A stretch of 59,197 bases of DNA from Gracilibacillus alcaliphilus (lineage in GTDB: Bacteria; Bacillota; Bacilli; Bacillales; Amphibacillaceae): contig NZ_JAFBFA010000034.1 in assembly GCF_016909015.1 (NCBI RefSeq), positions 1 through 59,197 on the forward strand, written 5' to 3'. Below the pieces are notes generated by a model. It was not told where the DNA came from and ran no database searches. It was given only the letters and a program-made list of their open reading frames with translations. Positions 51,971 to 59,197 of this stretch are shown here, in pieces. The position numbers and the translations under genes were made by a program. Positions within the stretch are counted from its first letter, which is position 1. Each line of letters begins with the position of its first letter.

Positions 51971-52864
51971 ATGAAAAAGCATATAACAGAATTTGCAATT
52001 GCCAAAGCCAACTCGGGTCCTTATGGTATTGCTGCAGCAAATGATGGAAATGTATGGTTTACGCAGTATAAAGCAAACCAAATCAGTTGCATAAATAAGA
52101 GTGGGGAGATAAGAGAGTATACGGTGCCTACTCCTAATGCTAAGGTGATGTGCTTAACGGTTACTTCCAGCGGTGACATATGGTTTACAGAAAATGCAGC
52201 GAATAAAATAGGCAGGCTGACAACCGCTGGTGATTTTACAGAATATGCACTGCCACATCCTGATTCGGAACCATATGGAATAACAGAGGGGCCAGAAGGC
52301 GATATATGGTTTACGCAAATGAAAGGAGCCCGTATAGGAAAGATAACGACTAGTGGTGCTATTTTTGAATATGACCTGCCAAATAAGGAAGCTTACCCTG
52401 CTTTTATCACTAAGGGTTCAGATAACGCTCTTTGGTTCACAGAGAATCAAAATAATGCTATTGGAAAGATGACGAATACAGGGGAGTTAACGGAATATCC
52501 CATACCAACACCTGCATCAGGTCCAGTAGGTATCGTTAATGGTCCTGATGGTGCAATCTGGTTTGTTGAAATTATAGGGAATAAAATAGGACGAATCACG
52601 GTTGATGGAAATATCTTAGAGTATGATATTCCAACTTTACATGCACGTCCGCATGCGATTGCTGCAGGAAAAAATAATGATATTTGGTTTACGGAATGGG
52701 GAGCAAATAAGGTTGGTTTAATTTCAGCTATGGATGGAAAAATACTTGAGTATAACATCCCGACATCATCTGCCGAACCACACGGCATCACATGTGATGA
52801 AGATGGAGAGATTTGGTTTGCATTAGAGTGTAATAAAATAGGCTATATTAGTAAACATTCATGA
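51971..52864 (+). CDS. vgb: Virginiamycin B lyase-type streptogramin B hydrolase-like lyase (Vgb family)
   Basis: Linearises streptogramin B antibiotics by eliminative ring opening of the depsipeptide ester, with Mg2+. 297 residues, as in staphylococcal Vgb (about 295-299), forming a seven-bladed beta propeller from repeats of the type GI-x-x-G-DG-IWFTE-NKIGRI. Residues known as functional in Vgb appear at equivalent places: Tyr18 (GPYGI), His228 (RPHAI), Glu269 and His271 (EPHGI), Glu286 (FALE). AGAGGAGGA precedes the ATG. The vat-like gene follows in the same operon. Vgb relatives also occur as uncharacterised propellers, but the conserved site and gene partner support true lyase activity. 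Confidence 0.87.
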   Translation: MKKHITEFAIAKANSGPYGIAAANDGNVWFTQYKANQISCINKSGEIREYTVPTPNAKVMCLTVTSSGDIWFTENAANKIGRLTTAGDFTEYALPHPDSEPYGITEGPEGDIWFTQMKGARIGKITTSGAIFEYDLPNKEAYPAFITKGSDNALWFTENQNNAIGKMTNTGELTEYPIPTPASGPVGIVNGPDGAIWFVEIIGNKIGRITVDGNILEYDIPTLHARPHAIAAGKNNDIWFTEWGANKVGLISAMDGKILEYNIPTSSAEPHGITCDEDGEIWFALECNKIGYISKHS

Positions 52865-52878
52865 AAGGAAGTAGGTAT

Positions 52879-53538
52879 ATGTCTGGAACAATAACAGGGC
52901 CGGATCCAAATGAAATGTATCCAATTGATGGAAATGAAAATGTTCAATTTATCAAACCATCACTAACAAAGATGAATATTGAAGCTGGTGAGTACACGTA
53001 TTATGACAGCAAGAATGGAGAGCTTTTTGAGGATCAAGTGTTGTATCATTATGAAATACTAGGGGATCGCTTAATTATCGGGAAATTTTGTTCGATAGGG
53101 CCTGGGGCTACTTTTATTATGAATGGAGCAAATCATCGCATGGATGGTTCTACGTATCCTTTTAATATCTTTGGGAATGGCTGGGAAAAACATACACCTA
53201 CACTGGATTTACTTCCTTTAAAAGGAGATACGATGATTGGCAATGATGTCTGGATTGGTATGGACGCTGTCATTATGCCTGGTGTAACGATTGGTGATGG
53301 AGCGATTATTGGAACCAAATCGGTAATTACAAAAGACGTGGAGCCTTATACCATTATGGGAGGAAATCCTGCTAAGCAAATCAAAAAGAGATTCCCGGAG
53401 TCAAAAATAAAAGAATTATTAGAAATAGAATGGTGGGATTTTGAACATCACGTTATTAACGATAATATCGAGGCTATTCTCAGTTTAGATATGGAGGTGC
53501 TTAAGAAGCTTTCGAAAAATAAACACAAGAGGATTTAG
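52879..53538 (+). CDS. vat: Vat-type streptogramin A O-acetyltransferase
   Basis: Acetyl-CoA-dependent xenobiotic acetyltransferase that inactivates streptogramin A (virginiamycin M type). 219 residues, the same length as VatA, with a left-handed beta-helix hexapeptide fold. It has the Vat N-terminus (GPDPNEMYPIDGNENVQFIK), EDQVLYHYEILGDRLIIGKF, CSIGPGATFIMNGANHRMDG (catalytic His86), DVWIGMDAVIMPGVTIGDGA and GGNPAKQIKKRF. Start ATG 52879 behind GGAAGTAGG; the frame also has ATG 52861, overlapping the vgb stop. Co-transcribed with vgb, 14 bases apart. The CatB family is the main alternative, but the N-terminal match is Vat-specific. Confidence 0.9.
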   Translation: MSGTITGPDPNEMYPIDGNENVQFIKPSLTKMNIEAGEYTYYDSKNGELFEDQVLYHYEILGDRLIIGKFCSIGPGATFIMNGANHRMDGSTYPFNIFGNGWEKHTPTLDLLPLKGDTMIGNDVWIGMDAVIMPGVTIGDGAIIGTKSVITKDVEPYTIMGGNPAKQIKKRFPESKIKELLEIEWWDFEHHVINDNIEAILSLDMEVLKKLSKNKHKRI

Positions 53539-53606
53539 TCCTGATAGCCAGATGTTAGGGAGGCTGTAGCAGTAACCGAATGCAAAAGATTTTATCCTTG
53601 TTTATA

Positions 53607-53650
53607 GCGGCTGTTGCACAATGGGAACAACATGGTGCGACAGTCTGTTT
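53607..53650 (+). repeat. Solo hairpin B repeat (inverted) after vat
   Basis: GGCTGTTGCACAATGGGAAC then AACATGGTGCGACAGTCTG pairs into a hairpin and is the reverse complement of hairpin B at 24270. TTTCTTTG follows. It is 70 bases after the vat stop and may act as its terminator. Confidence 0.65.
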
Positions 53651-53835
53651 CTTTGCGCCATACAAAGGATCTTGTCTGTACATTCATACCAAAACGTCGG
53701 ATACATTCTGTTTCCCGTCTACAGGTATTTACCATGGAATCAAATGCTGAACTTTTTAATGTAATGGTTCTTATTTCCTGTTTTTATTTTGTAGGATTAT
53801 ACTAAATATGATAAGTTTAAGGGGATTATAAGAAG

Positions 53836-54062
53836 AAGGATGAAATAAATGATAAGGTACATAAGAGTTACCGACAATGATGTAGCATGGTGCATTGGCA
53901 GTCTGCAAAGGAGGCATTCTTTGAATTGAAGGACAGAGATACGATATGTTGGCGAATAGAATATCTGAACAGGAAGGTATAAAAGCTGAGTATGTTGTTT
54001 TTGAAGATACTAATTTATTGGTGGTGGACACGAATGAAGCAACAGACTATATTGTGCTTGTT
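53836..54062 (+). pseudogene. Frameshifted gene remnant, unknown
   Basis: ATG 53889 opens MVHWQSAKEAFFELKDR; a different frame just after continues YDMLANRISEQEGIKAEYVV then FEDTNLLVVDTNEATDYIVL up to the repeat element at 54065. Residue composition in both pieces looks like coding sequence, and one frameshift near 53937 would join them. The family is not recognised. The 3' end is cut by the composite repeat. The rest of 53651-53835 and 54356-54550 holds nothing else I can support. Confidence 0.35.
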
Positions 54063-54064
54063 GA

Positions 54065-54355
54065 AAGGGACTGTTGCACCATGGGAATTACATGATGCGG
54101 CAGTCCCTTTTTAAGCTTTAAGGAGCCAGTTTTTCATCGGACGTCGGGTTTAACTTATCGGTTTAAGCTTTAAGGGGCAGTCATTTTGCTAAGATACCGG
54201 TATCTACTTAGCTGTTGAAGCCGGTTTAGAAAACTGAAAAAAGGCTGTCTTATGTAAATGCTCTTTCCCGTCACTAGCAACAATCAAAAGGAACCATCCA
54301 TTATACAAAAAGCTGTTACAACATACAGCATGTACATTGTGCAACAGTCCCTTTT
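54065..54355 (-). repeat. Composite repeat R3, inverted copy
   Basis: Read on the minus strand: hairpin A (AAAGGGACTGTTGCACAATG...TTGTAACAGCTTTTTG, 54309-54355), then about two tandem units (GCTTCAACAGCTAAG, CGGTATCTTAGCAAAATG, CCCCTTAAAGCTTAAACC; 54115-54230), then hairpin B (GGGACTGCCGCATCATG...CATGGTGCAACAGTCCC, 54065-54108). Same order as 23912-24312 but with fewer internal units. Non-coding. Confidence 0.75.
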
Positions 54356-54550
54356 ACTTATCTAGTTGAAAATAATCAGCTTCAAGATGGAAGATTTAAT
54401 ATGTACAAGGGCTCCATAGTATATAAAATCAAACACTCTATCAGTAAAAAGTTGAAAAGGAAACTCCATGAAAGCTTATAAAGAATGAATAACAAATCAA
54501 GCTCAATGGAAAAGAGAATTTATTTTTTCTAAGAATTTTATCTTATCTAC

Positions 54551-54581
54551 TTGAATGTGACGTAACGTAATGTGATTTAAT
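54551..54581 (+). promoter_or_regulatory. MerR-type promoter/operator with 19-bp spacer
   Basis: TTGAAT (54551-54556), exactly 19 bp, TTTAAT (54576-54581). The spacer holds GACGTAACGTAATGTG, a dyad with GTAAC/GTAA elements typical of operators bound by MerR-family drug sensors. A 19-bp spacer is too long for normal sigma-A use and is characteristic of MerR-activated promoters. It is 21 bases before the merR-type gene, so autoregulation of the whole operon is likely. Confidence 0.72.
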
Positions 54582-54601
54582 TATAAGTAGGAGGTGTTAT
54601 C

Positions 54602-55393
54602 GTGGAAAAGCCAAGCAAATTTTCAATTGGAGAGATTTCCAAACTAACTGGTGTCACCGTCCGGACATTACAATATTACGATAATATTCATTTAGTACCA
54701 TTAGAAAAAAGCAAAGAAAATGGAAGGAGATATTACAAGGAATCGGACCTAACCAGGCTGCAGCAGGTTTTATTCTACAAATCTTTAGGTTTAAAAATTA
54801 AAGATATTACCAAGCTGCTAGAAGAAACCACAACTGCAGAGCAGCTTATGAACGTATTAGAAAAACAACGGGAAGTATTCTACTATAAGCTGCATGATAT
54901 CAAAAGCAATATTGCTATGATTGAGGCTAGTCTAGCAGGAATGAGAGATAACCAAGCACTCCCTATAGGAAATCTGGTGCAATTAATTATCTCATTAAAC
55001 AAAGACACGATTTATCAATATAAAGATGTTCCATTCAATAAAAATATAACCGATACTTTTTTGAATTATTACGAGGACAGTGAAGCCATTTTTGAAATAT
55101 ATTGGGATTGGAAAGCTCTGATATTAGAAGCTGTCGCTCACATACTAAATGATGTTCAACCGGAAAGTAAACAAGGACAGGATTTTGCCAAAAGGTGGAT
55201 AGAGATGGTTGTCACTATTTCAAAAGAAAGTCAGGATTTACTCGAAGCCTATAAAGCTTCCTCTAAACAACGGGAACAATGGCCAGAGGAAGATCGGCGG
55301 CTGATGGAGTTTACCGATGCTTTTATCGATAAGGCAGTAGACAAATATTTATCCTCAGGCAAGTCTGATATATGGAGGGACAAAAATGATTGA
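54602..55393 (+). CDS. MerR family transcriptional regulator
   Basis: 263-residue activator/repressor. The N-terminal winged helix-turn-helix is FSIGEISKLTGVTVRTLQYY (residues 7-26) with ENGRRYYKESDLTRLQQVLF, then the MerR dimer helix (about 85-118) and a long helical C-terminal domain (about 135-255) that could bind a ligand, possibly TipAS-like though I cannot confirm this. Start GTG 54602 behind AGGAGGTG. It overlaps the ABC ATPase gene by 8 bases, so all three genes form one operon. The effector is unknown; drug or peptide sensing is inferred from gene context. Confidence 0.88.
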   Translation: MEKPSKFSIGEISKLTGVTVRTLQYYDNIHLVPLEKSKENGRRYYKESDLTRLQQVLFYKSLGLKIKDITKLLEETTTAEQLMNVLEKQREVFYYKLHDIKSNIAMIEASLAGMRDNQALPIGNLVQLIISLNKDTIYQYKDVPFNKNITDTFLNYYEDSEAIFEIYWDWKALILEAVAHILNDVQPESKQGQDFAKRWIEMVVTISKESQDLLEAYKASSKQREQWPEEDRRLMEFTDAFIDKAVDKYLSSGKSDIWRDKND

Positions 55394-56321
55394 AATGAAA
55401 AATTTAACGAAAACCTTTAAGGATAAAATCTCGGTCCATCAATTATCGCTGGTTATTCACCCCGGTGCTGTGACAGGCTTTTTAGGTCCAAACGGTGCTG
55501 GAAAGTCTACAACGATGAAAATGATCCTGGGGTTAATGAAACCGAGCGAGGGCAGTGTAACGATTGATGGACATCCTTATAAAGATTTGGAACGTCCTAT
55601 TTCCAAAATAGGCGCTTTAATTAATGGAAATGCGATAAACCCAAAATTAACTGCGAAACAGCATTTAGAAATAATCGCTGCAGCAAGCGGCATTTCCGAA
55701 AAGCAAATAGAATCAATGCTAATGGAAACAGGGTTGCAAAATGTAAAACATAAGCCCATTGGCACATTTTCCTTAGGAATGAAGCAGCGTTTAGGGATAG
55801 CAACTGCCCTTTTGGGAGATCCAGAAACAGTTATCTTGGATGAACCTTTTAATGGTTTGGATATAGATGGCATCCATTGGTTACGTGAGCTAACAAAGAA
55901 GCTGGCGCAGGATGGGAAAGCAGTATTAGTGTCCAGTCATCTTATGAGTGAAATGCAAATGATAGCTGATCGAATGATTATCCTTGCTCAAGGAAAATTA
56001 ATTGCAGATATGACTATCGATGAATTAGCACAAAACAGTCTAGGCTCCTTTGTAAAAGTAAGAAGTGAAGATAATAACCAATTACAATTTTTATTAACAG
56101 AAAAAGGTGCAGAGGTGAAACGAGTGAAAAACAAAGAACTGCATGTTTATCAATTAGATATGGAACAAATAGGATTGACAGCAAAGGAAGGTCGGCTAGC
56201 TTTATATGAATTAACGAAAGTGCAGCCTTCCTTAGAAGAATTATTTGTAGAATTAACAGAAGGAAAAGTAGACTATATATCTACAGATAACCTAGTGACA
56301 GAAGGCGGGGAAACACCATGA
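55386..56321 (+). CDS. ABC transporter ATP-binding protein
   Basis: Cytoplasmic ATPase of an ABC-2-type exporter, 311 residues. Walker A GPNGAGKST (about 34-42), signature FSLGMKQRLGIA (variant of LSGGQ), Walker B TVILDEPFNGLD, H-loop VLVSSHLMSEMQ. The C-terminal extension (about 220-311) resembles drug or bacteriocin exporters of the CcmA/BcrA type. The start overlaps the regulator and its end overlaps the permease gene (ATGA), so they are translationally coupled. Confidence 0.92.
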   Translation: MIEMKNLTKTFKDKISVHQLSLVIHPGAVTGFLGPNGAGKSTTMKMILGLMKPSEGSVTIDGHPYKDLERPISKIGALINGNAINPKLTAKQHLEIIAAASGISEKQIESMLMETGLQNVKHKPIGTFSLGMKQRLGIATALLGDPETVILDEPFNGLDIDGIHWLRELTKKLAQDGKAVLVSSHLMSEMQMIADRMIILAQGKLIADMTIDELAQNSLGSFVKVRSEDNNQLQFLLTEKGAEVKRVKNKELHVYQLDMEQIGLTAKEGRLALYELTKVQPSLEELFVELTEGKVDYISTDNLVTEGGETP

Positions 56322-57088
56322 GAAATATTATGGAGGCTGAATTTAAAAAGATTTTCTTTCTTCGTTTTTCAAAAGTCTATTTGTTGTTTACCATTGGCAT
56401 CAGTTTATTAATAGGGTTTATCTTTACGGTGACAACCAATGTGACACAGGGAGTTGCCATTACAGATTTATCCGTCATGGAGGTTGTATCAGCAAATATG
56501 TTAGGAGTGGATTTAGCCAGTATTCTGTTGATCATTTTTACAGCACTAACTATATCTAGAGAATTCACTGCAGAAACCATCTACACTTCTTTAGCAGCCG
56601 TGCCGAATCGAAAAAGGCTTTTTCTAGGGAAATATATAACCTTTCTTCTCTTATCAATAGTAGTGAGTATCCTGATGGTAGCGCTAATTTATCTGACCAG
56701 CCAAATCATTCTTATGGCAAATAACATGTCACTTGCTAGTTTAGCAGAGGCAGACATCAGACAATTTGTTTTTGGAGTTCTGCTGATGCCGGTATTTTAT
56801 TGCCTGCTCAGTGTTGCAGCAACGATTCTTTTTAAGAGCAGCGGCGGGGGTATTACTTTTCCTATTGTAATTTTAGCGATCCCGGCACTTCTTAACATGT
56901 TTCCAGATACAATCCAAAAAGTATTGCTCCCTCTTTTACCTCAGTCGGCAATCCATAGCTTATCTGGTACAGTTGGGGCGGAATCGTTTGAAACATCAGG
57001 TGTTTTTATCAGCATCAGCATATTGCTTCTCTGGTTGGTGATAACCTCTGTTATAGCTATCTTATCATTTCAAAAAAGGGATTTTTAA
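56318..57088 (+). CDS. ABC-2 type transporter permease
   Basis: Membrane partner of the ATPase upstream. 256 residues with about six TM helices: VYLLFTIGISLLIGFIFTV (about 20-38), ASILLIIFTALTISREF, YITFLLLSIVVSILMVALIY, VLLMPVFYCLLSVAATIL, FPIVILAIPALLNMF and ISISILLLWLVITSVIAIL near the end. The N-terminus is short and cytoplasmic. Like BcrB/ABC-2 permeases exporting peptide antibiotics or other drugs; the substrate is unproven. Confidence 0.88.
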   Translation: MRNIMEAEFKKIFFLRFSKVYLLFTIGISLLIGFIFTVTTNVTQGVAITDLSVMEVVSANMLGVDLASILLIIFTALTISREFTAETIYTSLAAVPNRKRLFLGKYITFLLLSIVVSILMVALIYLTSQIILMANNMSLASLAEADIRQFVFGVLLMPVFYCLLSVAATILFKSSGGGITFPIVILAIPALLNMFPDTIQKVLLPLLPQSAIHSLSGTVGAESFETSGVFISISILLLWLVITSVIAILSFQKRDF

Positions 57089-57167
57089 GCATTTTGCTAA
57101 TAATTAAGAGGCAATTTCTGCTACACTTTATATTAGGATTAAAATTTATTCTATATGGAGAAGAACA

Positions 57168-58247
57168 ATGAATATAAAGAAGATTTATCTATTTTTAATA
57201 CAATTTCTGCTTGTATTCTTTTTAATATTTTTGCTGTCAGTAAAGGATCTAAGCTTATATGCGGTCATATATGCTGTTACAGCAGTGCTTTTAATTGGAC
57301 ATGTATGGTTATCACAACATAAAAAAACTACCAAAATCATTTTTACGATTATTTATTTACTAATCATGACTGCCCAACAGGTGTTTAATACATTATTTGT
57401 TTTTTCCGGTACGGATACTGGTATGTTATTTCTCATGAAGAAATTTATTGCTGTTATCTTTATGGCAGTCCCATTTTTCATATTATATTTAAACTATCTG
57501 TATTCGATACAGCATGTATTTTCTCGTTCGGTAAAAGATGCCACTACCATAAGCTTTAATATGTTAAAAGAAATACAGAAAAATACTGTTAGCATGGGAA
57601 AGACAATCAAAAAAGGCAGGAATTCATTATCCCGAGAGAATCTGAATGAAATAATGGATGATATTCCTAGGCACAGCTATACTAAATATGTAAATAAGAA
57701 CACTTTAACCGAGGCATTTTTTGAGGAATGTCAGCGAAGTTTAGCCGATAGGCATTTGTATATTATTATTTCAAGTACTGGGAGTCCTGCAAGCGAGCTG
57801 ATTTCTGTTTTTACCCAAAAAGTGTATAATCATGTTTCTCTAAGTTTTGACAGAGACTTAAAAACGATTCTGAGCTACAACGGTGGAGAAAAAGTTTCTC
57901 CACCTGGTTTGAATCAAGAGCAGTTAGCACAATTTCACAAAAAAGAAGATGCTGAAATATTAGTTTACAGTCTGAAAGTTTCCAAGGAACAAAAGCAGAA
58001 GATTATTGATAAAGTAAAGGAAATTAACGAAACAGGCAGTGCTTATAATTTTGTGGGATTGGTTACCAAGTTCTCGATTCGGCCAAATATTATGTTTTGT
58101 TCACAGTTTGTCTATAACATGTTGAAAACAGCTGACTTAGAATATTTCCAGAGCCCTGCCGCCAAAATAAAACCGACTGACTTAGTGGAAAAAGACTACT
58201 ATAGAAAATTGGCATTCTGTTATCAAATCAAATTTAACGAGTTATAA
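57168..58247 (+). CDS. Membrane-anchored permuted papain-like (YiiX/NlpC-P60 superfamily) protein
   Basis: 359 residues. Four TM helices fill the N-terminal 115 residues (IYLFLIQFLLVFFLIFLLS, LYAVIYAVTAVLLIGHVWL, IIFTIIYLLIMTAQQV, FIAVIFMAVPFFILYLNYL). The soluble C-terminal domain (about 190-359) has LYIIISSTGSPASELISVF, a catalytic-type His in VYNHVSLSFDRDL (His222) before a catalytic-type Cys in MFCSQFVYNML (Cys311). His-before-Cys order and CSxxVY are typical of the permuted YiiX/YaeF-like papain fold. Possible amidase, peptidase or thioesterase on the cytoplasmic side. GGAGAAGAAC precedes the ATG. Not clearly linked to the ABC operon (80-base gap). Confidence 0.72.
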   Translation: MNIKKIYLFLIQFLLVFFLIFLLSVKDLSLYAVIYAVTAVLLIGHVWLSQHKKTTKIIFTIIYLLIMTAQQVFNTLFVFSGTDTGMLFLMKKFIAVIFMAVPFFILYLNYLYSIQHVFSRSVKDATTISFNMLKEIQKNTVSMGKTIKKGRNSLSRENLNEIMDDIPRHSYTKYVNKNTLTEAFFEECQRSLADRHLYIIISSTGSPASELISVFTQKVYNHVSLSFDRDLKTILSYNGGEKVSPPGLNQEQLAQFHKKEDAEILVYSLKVSKEQKQKIIDKVKEINETGSAYNFVGLVTKFSIRPNIMFCSQFVYNMLKTADLEYFQSPAAKIKPTDLVEKDYYRKLAFCYQIKFNEL

Positions 58248-58283
58248 AATGATTGGGTGACATACTCCATCAAACAAGTAGCA

Positions 58284-58322
58284 GACAGGCCTGTCAGCAC
58301 ACGTACATGCCGGCATCATGAT
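58284..58322. other. Adjacent short palindromes between convergent genes
   Basis: GACAGGCCTGTC (58284-58295) is a perfect 12-bp palindrome, and CATGCCGGCATCATG follows near 58307. On the minus strand side T-rich sequence comes next (CAATTTTTATTG). They may form a terminator for the convergent pair, but the arrangement of two separate palindromes is unusual. Confidence 0.4.
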
Positions 58323-58328
58323 CAATTT

Positions 58329-59087
58329 TTATTGTTTTGTATCTCCATACAATACATTCTTTGGATTTATGAGGCTGATTAAAACCGCTGCTGCTAAATA
58401 AAAAATGGCGTTATACATGATTATATCTATTACATTTCCATTTATGACGCCAGCAAAAAAATTGAAAAATTGGTGGATGATGATGGGGACGATTAAATTC
58501 TGATTTAAGTTATAAAAGGCTGTCATAACAATCTTAGTCGCGATGATTGCAATCATAAAGTATAGTATATATTGGATTAAATCAATACCTGCAAGCCCGG
58601 TAGTAAACCAGATAGGCAAATGCCACATTCCCCACCAAAATCCTATGATGATGGAAGCCATTAATGATGAATGCTTCTTCTGGAGCTCAATTTGAGCAAA
58701 GCCTCTCCATCCTAGTTCTTCTCCGAGTGGTCCAGCAAGAAGGTTTGTCATAAAGAAATAGATGAACATTCCTGTAGAAGAAACAGTGAAAATAGAATTT
58801 GCTTCATTACTTTTAGATACAAGCAGGAGAATGATCAAAAAGATAAAAACTTGAATCGTAACCGCAGGAATAATTACAGAAAATTTGATTTTATTCTTGA
58901 ATCTACCTTTTACAAATTGAATAAAATTTTCCCCAGGATAGATTTTATGGAATAGTATGACAAAAGCAAAGGTTGAGGACCAAGCAGATACACAGAAAGC
59001 GAGGTCAAAGAGCCATTCTGGAAGTTCTGACAGACTTATCAAGCCCACTAAACAAAAAAGTGGCAAAAAAATGAGATTAGTTAGCAA
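58329..59087 (-). CDS. CPBP family intramembrane glutamic endopeptidase
   Basis: CAAX-protease/bacteriocin-processing family membrane protein, 252 residues, about seven TM helices. The three family motifs are present: EELGWRGFAQ (EExxxR), WWGMWHLPIWF (FxxxH-like) and IVPIIIHQFFNF (HxxxN/D-like). These enzymes cleave prenylated-like or bacteriocin substrates, or give immunity; the bacterial substrate here is unknown. The start is uncertain: TTG 59087 has no clear ribosome site and the hydrophobic N-terminus begins there. Confidence 0.83.
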   Translation of the reverse strand: MLTNLIFLPLFCLVGLISLSELPEWLFDLAFCVSAWSSTFAFVILFHKIYPGENFIQFVKGRFKNKIKFSVIIPAVTIQVFIFLIILLLVSKSNEANSIFTVSSTGMFIYFFMTNLLAGPLGEELGWRGFAQIELQKKHSSLMASIIIGFWWGMWHLPIWFTTGLAGIDLIQYILYFMIAIIATKIVMTAFYNLNQNLIVPIIIHQFFNFFAGVINGNVIDIIMYNAIFYLAAAVLISLINPKNVLYGDTKQ

Positions 59088-59118
59088 TATAAAACTGGCT
59101 ACTGGGGAGTGTAATATT

Positions 59119-59168
59119 AACTGTGTAAGTAAGAAATGCGTACGGTTTCTTACTCACACAGTTTTTTA
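59119..59168 (+). terminator. Strong plus-strand terminator hairpin at the window end
   Basis: AACTGTGT and TAAGAAA pair with TTTCTTA and ACACAGTT around TGCGTACGG, followed by TTTTTTATTT. The T run is on the plus strand, but no plus-strand gene lies upstream. On the minus strand it sits just before the CPBP gene start. Confidence 0.75.
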
Positions 59169-59197
59169 TTTGGTAGAATAAAAATATAAAGCTAAAG

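Noticed and set aside
1..59197. tRNA, rRNA, T-box and CRISPR searches by eye
   Set aside because: No cloverleaf with a conserved TTCGA arm, no rRNA segment, no T-box TGGNACCGCG core and no spacer-repeat array was found on either strand.

Overview
The window reads as chromosomal DNA of a low-GC, spore-forming member of the Bacillaceae (Bacillota). Evidence: the Bacillus-type gene order comER/comEA-comEB-comEC-yqzM-holA-rpsT-gpr-spoIIP-yqxA-lepA-hemW-hrcA-grpE-dnaK-dnaJ-prmA-rsmE, spore genes (gpr, spoIIP, a cotD-like coat gene), an S-box riboswitch, CIRCE and strong AGGAGG-type ribosome binding sites. The low GC and gene content fit a Gracilibacillus/Virgibacillus/Oceanobacillus-like genus. 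No rRNA or other taxonomic marker is present, so the genus is a guess.

Layout. 1-540: non-coding, with hairpins and a repeat fragment. 548-10448: metabolic genes: rpiA, a patatin-like lipase, a HAD phosphatase, a CoA-disulfide reductase, a DUF2515 protein, an S-box-controlled MetE-like protein, a PanE-like reductase, a thioredoxin-like protein and a TM-repeat channel-like protein. 11352-35273: the conserved late-competence, sporulation and heat-shock block, interrupted only by repeats, a spore coat gene and an amidase. It lacks the genes that flank it in B. subtilis, so synteny breaks at both ends. 35717-45000: accessory genes (WrbA-like flavoprotein, a large unrecognised membrane protein, a decayed GDYXXLXY locus, a SWIM-SNF2 helicase, a PiT/DUF47 phosphate transport pair). 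45489-50622: stress genes: a cupin, an FAD oxidoreductase with an ECF41-type sigma factor and its probable promoter, and a divergent catalase. 50861-59087: an HhH/NTF2-like protein, then a two-gene streptogramin-resistance unit (vgb-like lyase plus vat-like acetyltransferase) behind a structured leader, a MerR-ABC transporter operon, a membrane-anchored papain-like enzyme and a CPBP protease.

Functional links. vgb and vat would inactivate streptogramins B and A respectively and are probably co-transcribed. A MerR regulator with its own 19-bp-spacer promoter and an ABC exporter lies about 1 kb downstream. The ECF41 sigma factor probably controls the oxidoreductase-sigma operon through TGTCACA-N16-CGTT. 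HrcA/CIRCE controls the hrcA-grpE-dnaK-dnaJ set.

Non-coding structure is unusually rich. There are three dispersed repeat families: (i) a MITE-like element with TGTTCAAAAAGT termini; (ii) a roughly 200-bp repeat in three copies; (iii) a composite element made of hairpin A, about 51-bp tandem units and hairpin B, present in two full inverted copies plus solo hairpins that look like terminators. An internally deleted IS3/IS150-type element sits exactly in the loop of the holA/rpsT terminator. All calls come from reading sequence and remembered family features; no database search was run.
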